Source: Azolla caroliniana (taxonomy: Eukaryota > Polypodiophyta). From it: a DNA stretch of 64,000 bases. Under the pieces are notes generated by a model. It did not search any database. It was given only the letters and a program-made list of their open reading frames with translations, and was not told where the DNA came from. The stretch covers positions 1,364,001 through 1,428,000 of the forward strand of contig JBHGNT010000013.1 of assembly GCA_043228905.1 (NCBI GenBank), read 5' to 3'. A program made the position numbers and the translations under genes. Position 1 is the first letter of the stretch; each line of letters begins with the position of its first letter. Positions 10,770 to 22,300 of this stretch are shown one piece after another.

Positions 10770-13022
10770 CCTGGCATGCCCATGGGACAAGGCCTTGCCC
10801 GTCGAACCCACAAATACAAATGGTAGGATACAACATTACTTGTGCCAGAAGTTACAAAAATGCCCTTTATACAAGTAGGGCTATTAGTACTTTTCATCTT
10901 CTTCTAGTATGCCGATGATATCCTCGGGGGCATGTGGTTGTTCGTTTTGATCTAAAGGGGGAACTTCAGATGTGGCCACGTTTGTCGAGTCTGGAACTAG
11001 TGGCGGGGGTAGAGTTGGTGAAAGGGGGTTTTCTGCCGAGTGTAGTGTAGCCGCGGCTTCTCGTTGAGTATCGCCTATTGGGTCTGGTTTGGGCAGGGTT
11101 GTATTCTTGGTTTGTCATTCTAGTGTGGTGTTGGTGTTTACAGGGGCGGATTCCTCCTGTCGTGCTTCAGAGGTATTTGTTGTGGCCGGCGCTGGTTCTG
11201 TTTCGTCCGTTGTGGGAATGTTGTTGGCCGTGGAGGTTTGATTTTTTGGTGGCTAAGCTGTTTTCTTCATAAGCCTCGGTCTCTATGCGAAACAACATCT
11301 GATCATCGTTAAAGTCTTCGAGGAGTTGTTCGATTGCTGCGGTGTGAGACTTTGCTAAGGCATGGAAGTCCTTGGTCAAGTCTTCACGGAGGAGTTGGAT
11401 GTTGTTCTCATCCATCTTATAAAATCCTCGGCCCTCATTCTGTCGGTTCTCAGCATCCACACACAATACTTGTAGCTCAGCGGCTTGGGTCGACCACTCC
11501 TGCCATGCATGAGCTAGGGTTTCCTCGATCTTATTGTTAAACTGTTGTGGATGCTTGGCGACCAGTGCCTTGATTCTGGTTTCGGCCATACCAATCTGAG
11601 CACGAAAGACTTCCAATTCTTCCCTTGCTGCCTGGGTTGCTTGTTGGCGTTGGCAAACGATGTGTTCGCAAGTGGATTGGAGGTTGGCTACCTTTGCTGT
11701 TAAGATTTCGAGTTCTCGCTTGAGGGCAGTTTCACGTTCTGCGGCTTGTTCCTGCACCTCACCGAGTTGGGCGATGGCTTCGTTGTGACATTTCTTTGCC
11801 TCTTTGGTGATAGTGACTTGGGCCTCGAGTTCTTCCTCGTAGTTTCATGAGGGTGGTTCCGTTTGAGTAGAAGCCTACACGGTCTGGGGACGGGATGCCC
11901 TGTCCGTCTGTGTAGATTTCTTGGTAGTCGTGATGACAGGAAGATGTACTGAGTCGGTCATCATGGATGCGTCGAAAGTGGTCACCACGGGGTGGGTCGT
12001 GTCGCTTGTTTGTGTTCCGGTTTCAACAGCACGCGATAACGGGTTTTGTAGAGGGGGTGATTGGGAGTTGCTGCTAGGGGATGGGAGGCCTAAGGGTTGA
12101 GAATCATGAAGTTGCTTCTCCAACACTGCGATTCCTTGCTCAAAAGCCTACCACAACTCGGTGGCTCGTTCTGCTTGCTTCTGGGCCGTTTTCCTGCACC
12201 ATGCCATTTGTTTGGCCGTGCGAGTTATGTGGTCCAAATCCCGATACGCCTTTACCAGGGCCGTGTCTAAATCTAGTAGTTCCATGAGTACAGTAGGGCT
12301 CTTTGCTTGCTTCTTCCGGCCGATTTTTTGCAGAGCTTGATCCTCATGAGGTTCGAGTTCTCCCATGAGGGCGCGTTGAATCATCTTAGTCTGCGCATGC
12401 TCCTCGACCATACGTGTTGCTGCAACTACTTGGGCGTGCGCGAGGAAGTCCATCAATTTGTATGTGGTGCCACGCCGAAGTAAAGCACTGAACTTGTATT
12501 CCTCCATGGGGAGGTCCTTGAAACCCAATACTTCATCTTCCAATATTTGGGTGGTTTGCCCATGCTCGATTTGGCCGGTGAGGGACGAGGTCCCTACTTG
12601 GGTGGTGGCCGTGGAGACTACGGGAGTCAGTCGTGCTTCCTTTGATTGAATCTATTGGTTACCCTCGGGGGTTTCTGTCATGTCGTGATTTAGGCATCTT
12701 TTCTTCTTGGGGGGGTCCTGTGACCCTGGTACGTTTTGCGTCACGACATTGGCCTGGTTTGTCCGTGGTGTTTGTACTCCCAAGGGCTACTGCTTGGTTG
12801 AGCGTGGGCTCTACCGTGGTGAGGCCTTCAACACCCTTGGTGGCTTTTGCCGTATGGTGACATCCTCGGTGGTCGGCTCAGGGGTATCGTCCCATTCGAG
12901 ACGGTTTAAGGTCAAGGCCCTTTGTCATTGCATTTTTTGGTGGTGGTGTCGGAGATGTGGGGCACACCGAAGGGAAGTCATGGGGGGTGGGTATACCATC
13001 GTCAGGTATTGTGCCAACATAG
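10770..13022 (-). pseudogene. additional 3' ORF of family Y, coiled-coil protein
   Basis: Two long open stretches (12543-12148 and 11757-11167) plus shorter pieces encode a protein rich in Q, E and A with heptad-like patterns, for example around LKRELEILTAKVANL. It matches the ORF that follows integrase in the full Y element (52918 to 45767, interrupted): EYKFSALLRRGT.YKLMDFLA here against HEFSALLQFGTSFELMEFLA there, and DENNIQLLREDLTKD against NEESIVVVCEDLAQD. The function is unknown; by position it corresponds to the extra ORF that some plant gypsy elements carry between integrase and the 3' LTR. Stops break the frame. The right end at 13022 abuts a different sequence. Confidence 0.6.
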
Positions 13023-13837
13023 TGTCGTGAAGATTTTCGGCGATAGTTTGAAACTTGTGAGGAACATACAAAATCGAGTGTGGTTCTTCTCATGAAATAT
13101 AAAACAATAATAGTGAAGATACTATTTTAAATAAGTTTAATATCTTGTTACAAAAAGATCGAGGTCTTGAAGAGCTTTTCAATGCACTTTGCTACATAAC
13201 AAACGGTCAACTAAGTGTGAAGTTATGTGGGTATGAAGTTGCGAAGAAAAAGAGAAGAAAAGAAAAGAAAAACAAACCTATGAGATGTCCCACATAGATA
13301 GGACAAACAAGGATCCTACAATATATAAAGCAAAGCCAAAAGCTATTGTTTTGTGTTTATGTGTGGAGCATAGAGAGTTCAAGTTGAGTTGAACTAAGTT
13401 AATCAAATGAATGGGTGTGGCCTAGCTACTTGCAAAGGTTTTGGCCAACCAAAACCAGACCCGTGGCAGCCAACGACGGAGCCGGCCAGGTGAAAACAAT
13501 CAACGGCGGCAATAATTAAGACCAAAAGCCTAATAGTATTTTGTGCTTTAAAAAGGGATGTATGCAGCAAGACTTGAACGTTACACCTCCAAGTTGAGAG
13601 TCTATAGGCTTACCATTAAGCCAAATTATTTCTTTAGGGATATATTTTTTATCACTATACTTTTTACATGTAATTCTCATACATGAGAGCTTAGATGATG
13701 ACATGGCAAACATGCATTGCATGCATTTCATGCATTCCGTGCATGTCTTGCACCCTCACCTACACCATATGCATGGGGGCATCTATAAAAGTGTGGAGGA
13801 ATCAAGCAAGTGGGGGGAATGGAAAAACAAAATTGGA
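13023..13837. other. non-coding junction region with LTR-like end
   Basis: TGTCGTGAAGAT at 13023 matches the reverse complement of the LTR end at 44950 for its first 12 bases. A 270-bp unit to 13292 would be flanked by CATAG on both sides (13018-13022 and 13293-13297), but the gypsy reading does not resume beyond it, so a solo LTR is only possible. The rest is AT-rich and holds a tRNA-like module and a GCATGCAT-rich stretch near 13710-13780. No gene is seen. Confidence 0.3.
13549..13617 (-). other. tRNA-like module
   Basis: The minus strand has GGCTTAATGGTAAG (A-box/D-arm-like) followed by ACGTTCAAGTC (B-box-like). It lacks a convincing anticodon arm, so it is not called as a tRNA gene. Confidence 0.4.
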
Positions 13838-14140
13838 ATGAACATGTTCGCGTTCACAAGTGAAAGGATCGCGCATAAATGGAAGGATAAGGAAAATTTT
13901 GGTTGATTTTAGGGCTTTTTCAATGATTTTACAAAACACATTGATACCAGTATCATACATGTTCAAACATACTATGAAAAAGGTTAAAAATCCACTATTT
14001 TTGTGATTTAGAAGTAACTAAAAAAAGACGAATTTCAAAAAGTTACATTCTCAATCTATATCACAAACTTTACAACCAATGTTATTTTATAAGAAACGAT
14101 TTTTTAGAAATCATAAGAATTCAAAACACATGCTTTTATA
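13838..14140 (+). repeat. left inverted repeat, putative element end
   Basis: GTTCGCGTTCACAAGTG near 13846-13862 occurs exactly, inverted, at about 44704-44720. Similarity continues on both sides and reappears as AGTATCA(TA)CATGTTC and TTAGAAATCAT further in. The repeats bracket the DUF7869 and ParB-methyltransferase genes. Divergence is high, and the outer limit is unresolved. Confidence 0.4.
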
Positions 14141-14208
14141 TTACTCGATTTGTTACAAGCGGATTGTAGTTACACTTAATAGCCAAATATACATTCATGA
14201 TCACTCCT

Positions 14209-15345
14209 TTACGGAGAATCACTACTATAACTAATATACAATGACGATTCCTCCTCGTCATCCTCAGATGTACCAATCAGTGCATTATCTTGTTCATAAA
14301 CCAAATGGTTTGACTCTAGATTATATATAGCAGTTCTCATCAGCCAACGTTGCAATCAACATCCCCGCGGTGAGCTCTTGCAAATTGTCTTGCCATCTAG
14401 CTTTGGCTGCTTTGGTCATCCTTGGTCCCACATAAATGTCTCTTTGTTGTGGATGGACCAAGCTGTCATTAATCGCATTTGCTAGTTGCTCCGGAGTTCT
14501 ATTTACACGATCATGTTGCAGAGACCATATGAATGGCGTTTCCAAATTCCAATTATCACCAAATACACAATTGTCTATAATTCCTTTCTGATCACTATAA
14601 AATACATCCCACCATGACGTGTCTTGTTGTGCGGCATATTTCTTAGCGGCCTCAAGATGCTTTCTTTTTTCTTCTAAGGCTTGGAGCCAGGACCGTTTTT
14701 GTTCCGATACCAAGTCACCCTGCAACTGTCCTTTCTTCTCAATTGGCATTTGCTTAGCTCCATGGACAATTGTACTCGGCATACAAAGTAATAACTGGCA
14801 ACCACCTTCAGGTTCCCATGTTGTAGAAGATGAATATTGTTTAGCATACAAAAGTGTAGAACCACTTATTCCATTTTTCTTTATCATAAAAATGTGATTT
14901 AAACTTATATTGTTTAACTGAGCAAGCACTTTAACATTCCCACCACCCCTATCTGATATATATCTCTTAAAGTCATATACCTCCTTCAAGTGTAACACTT
15001 TTGGGCGTGGTGTATATGCATCACAAATGACATCAAATAGTTTAGGTAAAGTGAAAGCATCATGCCGAGACAACTGTCTGGAGAATGTGCTAAACATCTG
15101 ATCTATATGGTCATGTGTGTGGCCAACCAAAAGAAAATTGACTTTCACTTTCCTAAACAATTCTTGGTTGACCAACATACTTAGATAGCCAAACACAGTT
15201 GAATTTTTGTTCTCTCTAGTAGTATTGTCCAATTGAATGTTTAGAACAGGGGGGAAAGGTTGGCCCCAAGACATCAAAACTCGGTGAATGACTGTAACTG
15301 TTAGGTTAGGGTCATTCTGAACATTGGGGTATGTAATGAAGACGT
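14209..15345 (-). pseudogene. DUF7869-type gene, 3' part
   Basis: Encodes the C-terminal half of a DUF7869-type protein: VLNIQLDNTTRENKN, then FLLVGHTHDHIDQMFSTFSR, then a basic stretch and an acidic Ser-rich tail (EDDEEESS). This domain is abundant in eukaryotic repetitive proteins; its conserved Asp/His motifs suggest an RNase-H-like transposase, but that role is inference. The frame enters from the left of the gene across element B: reading from 37304 joins at 15345 once B and one copy of its ACGT duplication are removed. A frameshift just before a TAA at 14321 is needed to reach the better terminus at 14209. Together with 37304-38582 it is one disrupted gene. Confidence 0.7.
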
Positions 15346-16158
15346 TGTTGTGCCTTTCGGCTCCGGATCGTTTGCGTGAGTCGGGTGGGAACCACTGGGG
15401 TTTTGGACTAGGAGGAAAGAAAATTCTAAGGCAATTAAGAATATGAAATATATTGTAAGAAAGAAAGATATGAAAACCTCGTGAATCCCACGAGTATAGT
15501 GTATTAGTGAGTAATTAAATTAAGAGAGAAAGAATAGTTAGCAAATTCGTGAATCCCACGATTATCTTATATTAATCAACCCTTGTAAAATAATCAACAA
15601 CCTCTATACATCTTTCTCTCTTCCTTATATAGTGTTGGAAGAGTCTAAGTTTATCCCATGCAAGCATCATGCTTTTTCTATCTTTAGTTTTCATGCACAT
15701 TGCATGTGCATGATTAGCTTTCTATCTCATCTTTTCTTTTAACTCGAGTGTCTATGCATGAATAACTTTTGTACCATGCATGTCTAGAAATTTTACATGG
15801 GATAAAGTTTAGTATAACTTTAAAATTCATAATACCCTACTATAATGATAAGGCTTAACATTATTAACATGGAGGTGCAAGGTTCGAATCTTGCCCTATG
15901 CATGTAATATATATATTTTTGTACTTTCTTCTATTTACAAATATGTCTCTTCATCTGGTGAGAGACTCTCACCGGCCTTCTTCATCCGGCTCTTTCCGGT
16001 TCGGCTTCATCCGGTGCTTGATAGTTTTCTTTGTCCGGTTCTTACCGGGACCTCCTTCCGATCTCTTTGTCCGTTTCTCACCGACTCTCACCGGCCTTCT
16101 TTATCCGGCTCTTGCCGGGTCTCCTTACCGGTTCCTTCTTCTGGTTCTCACCAGGTAC
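15346..16158 (-). repeat. element B 3' LTR, outer part
   Basis: Aligns with 36408 onward in the intact LTR copy: TGTYGTGCCTTTCGG, the paired CTCGTG...CACGAG motifs, a tRNA-like module and a (C)CGG-rich segment. Chromovirus C interrupts it at GGTAC (16154-16158); it resumes at 27413. Confidence 0.85.
15838..15905 (+). other. tRNA-like module in B 3' LTR
   Basis: TAATGATAAGGC (weak A box) and GGTTCGAATCT (B box), antisense to element B. Confidence 0.5.
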
Positions 16159-16567
16159 TGTCATGAACACATGACCATTATGGCGTCACCCGGACTTGAA
16201 CCTCGAACCTTGTAATTCATACATGAAAACCTCAACCATTAAGATAGCTTATTGTTATATGAAACAATAAAAGCTACTTCTTGTATTATATTGATTATTG
16301 TAAAAACTCTAGATTATTCTAGAATGTTCTAGAATGTCCTAGAGCATTCTAAGTCTAGAACATTCTAGAACATTCTAGAAATCTCTAAGCTATTCTATAG
16401 GAACTTATAAATAAGCGCATACATGTACTCTCAAATCAATTTGAATCAACACCAGTCTTTAGCTCTCATTACATATCTTGTATTCATTCTCTTTCTTTCT
16501 CTATCTTATACATCCATTCTTCTCTATCCTTCTTCCATCACTCTATCTTTTATCCTTGGTTCTGACA
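16159..16567 (+). repeat. element C 5' LTR
   Basis: 409 bp, nearly identical to 27004-27412. It contains an antisense tRNA-like module (about 16182-16252), repeated CTAGAA(C/T)..TTCTAG palindromes near 16310-16380, and TATAAATA upstream of the predicted start at about 16438. Confidence 0.92.
16182..16252 (-). other. tRNA-like module in C 5' LTR
   Basis: The minus strand shows AGCTATCTTAATGGTTGAGG and, further on, GGTTCAAGTCCGGGTGACGCC, resembling a D-arm and a T-arm/acceptor half. It is antisense to the element. Confidence 0.5.
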
Positions 16568-16569
16568 GT

Positions 16570-16576
16570 TTGATTC

Positions 16577-16581
<5 letters not shown>
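16570..16581 (+). promoter_or_regulatory. self-primer binding site of C
   Basis: TTGATTCGAATT, two bases after the LTR, is the exact complement of AATTCGAATCAA at 27283-27294 in the 3' LTR. The 5' LTR copy at 16438-16449 differs by one C-to-T. The complementary stretch begins about 32 bp after TATAAATA (27251), the expected transcript 5' end, as in Tf1-type self-priming. Confidence 0.6.
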
Positions 16582-16618
<37 letters not shown>

Positions 16619-16643
16619 CCTCCTTTGTAACCATCCTGAAACC

Positions 16644-17807
16644 ATGGCTGCCATTAACTCAAAAGAATATCTCACCCTTGTTGCAGAAATGGAGAACCTT
16701 AAATCCAAGTTCGCATCTCTTGAAGTAGAGAATCAACGTCTACTTGGGGATGTACAAAAGGTTACTATAGAGAAGCAACAACAACAAGAGGAGTTCACGC
16801 GACGAGTGCAACAGTTAGAGTCGACAATCGTCGTGTTACAACAACAAAAGGTTGAAGGTCAGGGACTTATCAAGGAGCCCAAAATTAGCCTCCCAGCTAA
16901 ATTTGATGGGTCGAGGGCGCATTTCCGAGGTTTTTTGAATCAAGTACGGTTGGTGATTCAAATGCATCCCGCACGTTATCCAACAGATGCATCACAAGTC
17001 AGGCTAGTGGGCACTTTATTGACTGGCATAGCGTTCTCGTGGTTTGCTCTATTGCTAGAGACCAATTCTCCTCTACTGAATAATTTCGAGGAATTTATCA
17101 AGGAATTTAAGGCTTGTTTCGGAGATACTGATGGGGCAAGAACAGCTATCAACAAGATTCGTACACTTCGTCAAGGTGATCAACTAGCTTCAACATATGC
17201 TGCCAATTTCCGTCTCATCGCAAGCGATATTCCTTGGGATGAACAAGCCCTAATGGAGCAATTCCGTTTAGGCCTTCGTAGTGATGTCAAAGACTTACTT
17301 CTTACCTTCCCCGAGGATTCAAGGTCACTTACAGAAGCTATTAGTCGAGCAATACGGTGTGATAATCGCCTCTTTGAGCGTCGATGTGAGCGACAACAAC
17401 AAATAACAAGATCTAGATTCACACCAACTTATGCATCAGTAACGGCGCAATCATCCCCAAGGCAAATGTATAGCCCTGCTCCAACTCCAAGGCAAACACG
17501 TAGTCCAGTCCCAATGGATAGTCCTACACCCATGGAGATCGATATGACTCAAAGATGAGGACCGTTGTCAGACAAAGAGAAGCAACGTCGTCGAGCAAAC
17601 CATCTGTGCTTATATTGTGGAGGTCCAGGACATATAGCCATTCATTGCTCCCGTAGGCCGAGACATCAGGTAAATCAAATTCACTATGACAATAAAAATG
17701 AGTCCAACATGTTAGAAGTAGTTAGTGAATCTAATATTATGAATAATCCACCCTTGTCCAATAAATTTGAAGTCCTAAGCCAATTAGAAGAGGAGTCAAA
17801 CGATTAA
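16644..17807 (+). pseudogene. element C gag with zinc knuckle
   Basis: The ATG at 16644 opens a 304-codon frame ending at TGA 17556-17558; the same frame resumes immediately and runs to 17807. The N-terminus is a coiled coil (residues about 15-70, rich in Q, E and K), followed by a capsid-like core with ISLPAKFDGSRAHFRGFL and a nucleocapsid CLYCGGPGHIAIHC after the stop. The stop is probably a decayed CGA because the downstream knuckle is intact. Gag forms the virus-like particle and binds the genomic RNA. A (CT)n microsatellite (16577-16614) precedes the start. Confidence 0.85.
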
Positions 17808-17833
17808 GTCCGGCCAAAATAGGAGCCATTTGG

Positions 17834-18878
17834 TTGGACAACCCTAGATATGTACAACCTAGTGTGGGTTCCATTTCTTCCAAGCATGTTAGTAGAGTCT
17901 TCTCAGCCCTAGTACAAGTTAGGACACCCAGTTGTCAACTTCAAGTCCAAGCCCTCTTAGATACTAGAGCCAATTCTTGTTTCATGGATAGAGATTTTGC
18001 CCAAAAACACCAAATATCCTTGCATACACTTCCTTGTCCAGTTTCCGTAGTAGTGATTGATGGACGCCCCATAGCTTCCGGGAAGATATTTGAAGAGTTT
18101 GAGCCAATACACATACTCTTGGGTGATTTAGGATGTGTAGTTTCCTTTAACATAATCCGTAGTCCTGAGCATCCAATTGTCCTCGGTTTGCCATGGTTCG
18201 AGCTACATAACCCTAGAATCAATTGGACGAAGCGAGAAATTAGGTGCCCTTTAGCAGAAACTATCATTGTCAAGGATCGAACTCGGGATTATCCTCCCAA
18301 AGTATATAGTTCTACCGATGCACCATATCCTTCTCATCAAATTTCAGCCATCACATTGCAACAATTGCACCAAGTGGGAGGCAAGGAGGACCTTTTCTTA
18401 TTTGCAGTATCAGTGACACCTTCTAGTGTCACTGAAGGGAATTCAGACATCCAAATTCCCAAAAAATATCAAGACTATGCTGATGTTTTCGACAAAGTCA
18501 AAGCTAGTGTTCTTCCAAAGCATCGGCCGTACGACTGTCCTATTGATCTCCAACCAGGAAAAGAGCCTCCGTGGGGTCCGATTTACAATTTATCACCCAC
18601 TGAGCTTGAGGTTCTTCGAGAATACATCGAGGAAAATCTTGCACATGGGTTTATTCGACATTCAAAGTCTCCAGCTGGTGCTCCTATCTTTTTTGTGAAG
18701 AAAAAGGACGGCTCCCTTCGTTTGGTCGTGGACTATCGAGGCTTAAATAAAGTCACCATAAGGAATAGGTATGCTTTACCTTTAATCTCCAATCTCTTAG
18801 AACGCATTGGTGGGGCAAAGCATTTCACCAAAATTGATCTAAGGGGTGCATATAATCTTGTTCGAATTCGGCCGGGAG
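17834..18878 (+). pseudogene. element C protease and RT, 5' part
   Basis: Reads in a frame different from gag, consistent with gag-pol frameshifting or with decay. The protease loop is [12 protein letters not shown], where the catalytic D-T-G has become D-T-R (GGA to AGA is the simplest change). RT begins near 18560, with [20 protein letters not shown] and then [13 protein letters not shown] and the first catalytic Asp in [11 protein letters not shown]. Coding stops at the GGGAG duplication where copia D inserts; the reading continues in phase at 24431. Confidence 0.88.
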
Positions 18879-18964
18879 TGTTGGAGACAAAGGCCGTCGA
18901 TGCGGAAGATCAAGAAGCATTCGATTAGGGTTGAATACCTGCGTATGACAGTTTCCACGATCGT

Positions 18965-19008
<44 letters not shown>

Positions 19009-19203
19009 ACACACACACACACAAAAGACTTTCTATTCAATAGAAACAAATAATACAACCAACCTTACAAAAAGGTTACAAGGTCACTATATATAGTGAC
19101 CGACTTAGGGCAACTACCATTTATGCTAATTACACAAATGGCCCAAACTTGATCTATACAAAGGGATAGTGTGAATACGTCCATTATACACTTGTATTCG
19201 ACA
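18879..19203 (-). repeat. copia D 3' LTR
   Basis: 325 bp. It contains (GA)n followed by a (CA)n run at about 18979-19022; the CA run is absent from the other LTR. Confidence 0.93.
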
Positions 19204-19214
19204 CTCCCCCGTAA
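19204..19214 (-). other. polypurine tract of copia D
   Basis: The minus strand reads ...ACGGGGGAG directly before the 3' LTR, the expected plus-strand primer position. Confidence 0.6.
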
Positions 19215-19396
19215 TGGGCATATACATGGGTTATCTAAGATTACAGGTATAAACCTAGGTTCTCGGACATATCAGTTTTGTTCTAGTCGGCAGGGTCCGA
19301 AGGCAGAAGACCGGACTGGTCGGGTCGGAAGAGTTGAAGCCGATCATTAGGGAACTGATGTCGGTTGTCTGAAACCATCCTGCGCTGTGTCCGGCT

Positions 19397-22300
19397 CTAA
19401 CCGGACTGGTTTGTCGTTACGCCCATCTGATGCCGAAGGGACCGAAAGCGGTCTGCCGAAAGACACTTGGTCATTCCATCTGCGACATTGTCGGTTGTGG
19501 ATATTTTCTCTAGACCGATTTTCCCTGAAATGACGCAGTCCCGAACGAAGTGATATCGAACGTCGATATGTTTGGAGGCGTTGTGGTGAACCGGATTTCT
19601 CGACAAGGCAACAGCACCTTGACTGTCGCTATAGACAACTGGAGCCGAGTCATGGTCGACTTGCCGAAACGTGTGCGCCAGCCGGCTGAGCCACAAAGCT
19701 TCTTTTGCAGCGTCGGACGCAGCTACATATTCTGCTTCGGTCGTTGAGGTCGCTGTGCACTCCTGAAGTTTCGACTTCCACGAAATTGCTCCATTGCCGA
19801 ATTTGAAGCAGTATCCGGTTGTTGATTTCCGACTGTCTATACAGCCGGCGAAGTCCGAGTCGGTGTAACCGACTACGCCTGAGGTTGAGTTCGGACCGAA
19901 AAGAATGTCGTGGTCTTTTGTGCCAGCCAGATATTTGAACACATGCTTGACTGCGTTCCAATGCGATCGGCCAGGATTGTGCATAAATCTGCTAACGACT
20001 CCTACGGCATGAGAAATATCAGGCCGTGTCGCGACCATCAGGTACATAAGGGAGCCGACTGCCGGTGCATATGGTACTGACTTCATATCTTCCCCCTCCG
20101 AACCGGATGTCGGGCAGTCTCGCTGAGAGAGCCGAAGATTCATGGGGAGCGGGGTTGAAGCAGATTTGGCTGATTGCATGTTGAAGCGTTCCAAGACACG
20201 TCCGATATAGTCGGTCTGAGACAAAAAAAGATGTCGTTTATCGCGATGCCGACTAATCTTCATGCCAAGTATGTGTCGTGCCGGACCGAGGTCCTTCATG
20301 GCAAACTTCAACCGCAGTTGCCGAATGAGATCGGCAAGTTCGCCCGCGTGGCGTCCAGAAATTAGCATGTCGTCCACGTAAATGATGAGGAAGATGGGTG
20401 ATCCATCTTGAGCTGTGTTGGTAAAAAGACAATGGTCCTCATCGCTTTTTGAGAAGCCGATCGATTGGATGAAGTCGTCGAACTTCTTGTACCATTGTCG
20501 CGGTGCCTGTTTGAGGCCGTATAGACTCTTCCTGAGTCGGCAGACTAGATGTTCTTGGCCAGTTGCCACGAAGCCTTTTGGCTGCTCCATATAAATTTCC
20601 TCTTCAAGATCACCATGGAGGAAGGCTGTTTTGACATCTAGCTGAATCAGCTCCAAGTTGTCGGCTGCCACTACGCCGAGTAGAAAACGAAGGGTTGTCA
20701 TTTTCACCACTGGTGAAAAAATCTCGTCGAAGTCGACGCCATATTCTTGTCGGAAGCCCTTCGCAACTAATCTGGCCTTGTACTTTGGGGTGGTCGAATC
20801 AGACGTCTGTTTTAGTCGATAGACCCACTTGCAAGGAAGAGCACGTCGATTCTTAGGTAATTCGACCAGATCCCAAGTCTTGTTTGCCCGAATGGAGTGC
20901 ATTTCCGACTCCATCGCCAGATGCCAGGTGGCTGAATCGACAGATGTCGATGCTTCTTCGTAAGACGTCGGTTCGCCGGCGTCGGTGAAGAAAATTCCAG
21001 GAGAATACCTCTCCGGAGGTTGCGACAGTCTCTCGGATCGTTGAGGTATGATTGGACTGGTCGCATCGGGTATCGAGGTCGGATGGTCCGAAAGCGAATT
21101 ATTCTGCTGTGCCGAGTCAGAGTTGTCCGAGTCGGTAGTGTAAGGTTCAGCTACCCGTGAAGCTGACCGTGTGTTAAGAGCGGGGCCTTCTTGAAGGGTC
21201 GGCACATCGGAAAATGTTACCCTTCGAACTTCGATCGGTGTTTCGACTGATGGATTCATAGCCGACTCGTTGAACACAACATCCGAACTTCGAACGATTT
21301 GTCTGCGTTCGGGGTCCCAGAGTCGGTATCCCATTTCGCCGTCTGATCCATATCCAAGGAAAATGCATTTCCTGGACCAAGGTGCAAGTTTCCGGCGATC
21401 ATCTTTCGGAATAAGGGCGTATGCCTCGCATCCGAAGATCCTCAGCTTGTCGTAATTCGTCTTACTGCCGATCCATAGTTCCTGAGGAATTTGAAGTCCT
21501 AGAGGTCTGCTTGGCGACATATTGATTACGTGTACTGCCGTGAGTAGAGCCTCTGCCCAGAAGCCATCCGACAGTCCGGAGTGTTGGAGCATGGAAACTA
21601 TCCGTTCTTGGATTGTCCGATTCATGCGTTCTGCAATCCCGTTTTGCTCCGGACTGTGTGGTGCCGTAAGCTCACGTCGGATGCCGCGTTGTCGGCAGAA
21701 TTTGACGAATTCTTCTGATTTGAACTCTCCCCCATTGTCGGTCCGAAAGCATTTCAGTTTTCGGTCAGTTTGATTTTCTACCATAGCGAGCCAATCGGAG
21801 AAGATCGAGAAGACAAGATCTTTGGTGCGAATTGGATAAGCCCACACCTTTCGAGTCGAATCGTCAATAAAACTGACGAAGTAAGAGGCACCGCCGAGAG
21901 ACTGATGCGGCATTGGGCCACAGACGTCCGAGTGGACTAAATCGAGAGGTCTCGTTTCTCTTGGTGCTGATGTCGGGTGTGATGCGGCTGCTTGTTTGCC
22001 ATACTGGCAGTGTTCGCAGAATTGATGGTCCGAGAAGGAGAGTTTAGGGATGTATCCGGCTCTAGATAGGTGCGTAATGCCGGCCTTGCTGAGGTGTCCT
22101 AATCTTCTGTGCCATAGTGATGACACAGGAATATCCACCAAAAACAGGTTACCCTCTCTGAGCGTAACATGTAACGGATACAGTGAGTGTATCTTGGGTC
22201 CTCTAGCAAGCAGGAGGTTCCCCCTGTGGAGTGTCCACCCTCCCGAAGAAAAACCGGCACGAATGCCGTCTTCATCTAGTTGTCCGACTGAGATCAATGG

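Noticed and set aside
13023-13292. Clean solo LTR flanked by CATAG
   Set aside because: The five-base match may be chance: the interrupted gypsy ORF does not resume on the far side, and only 12 bases match a known LTR end.
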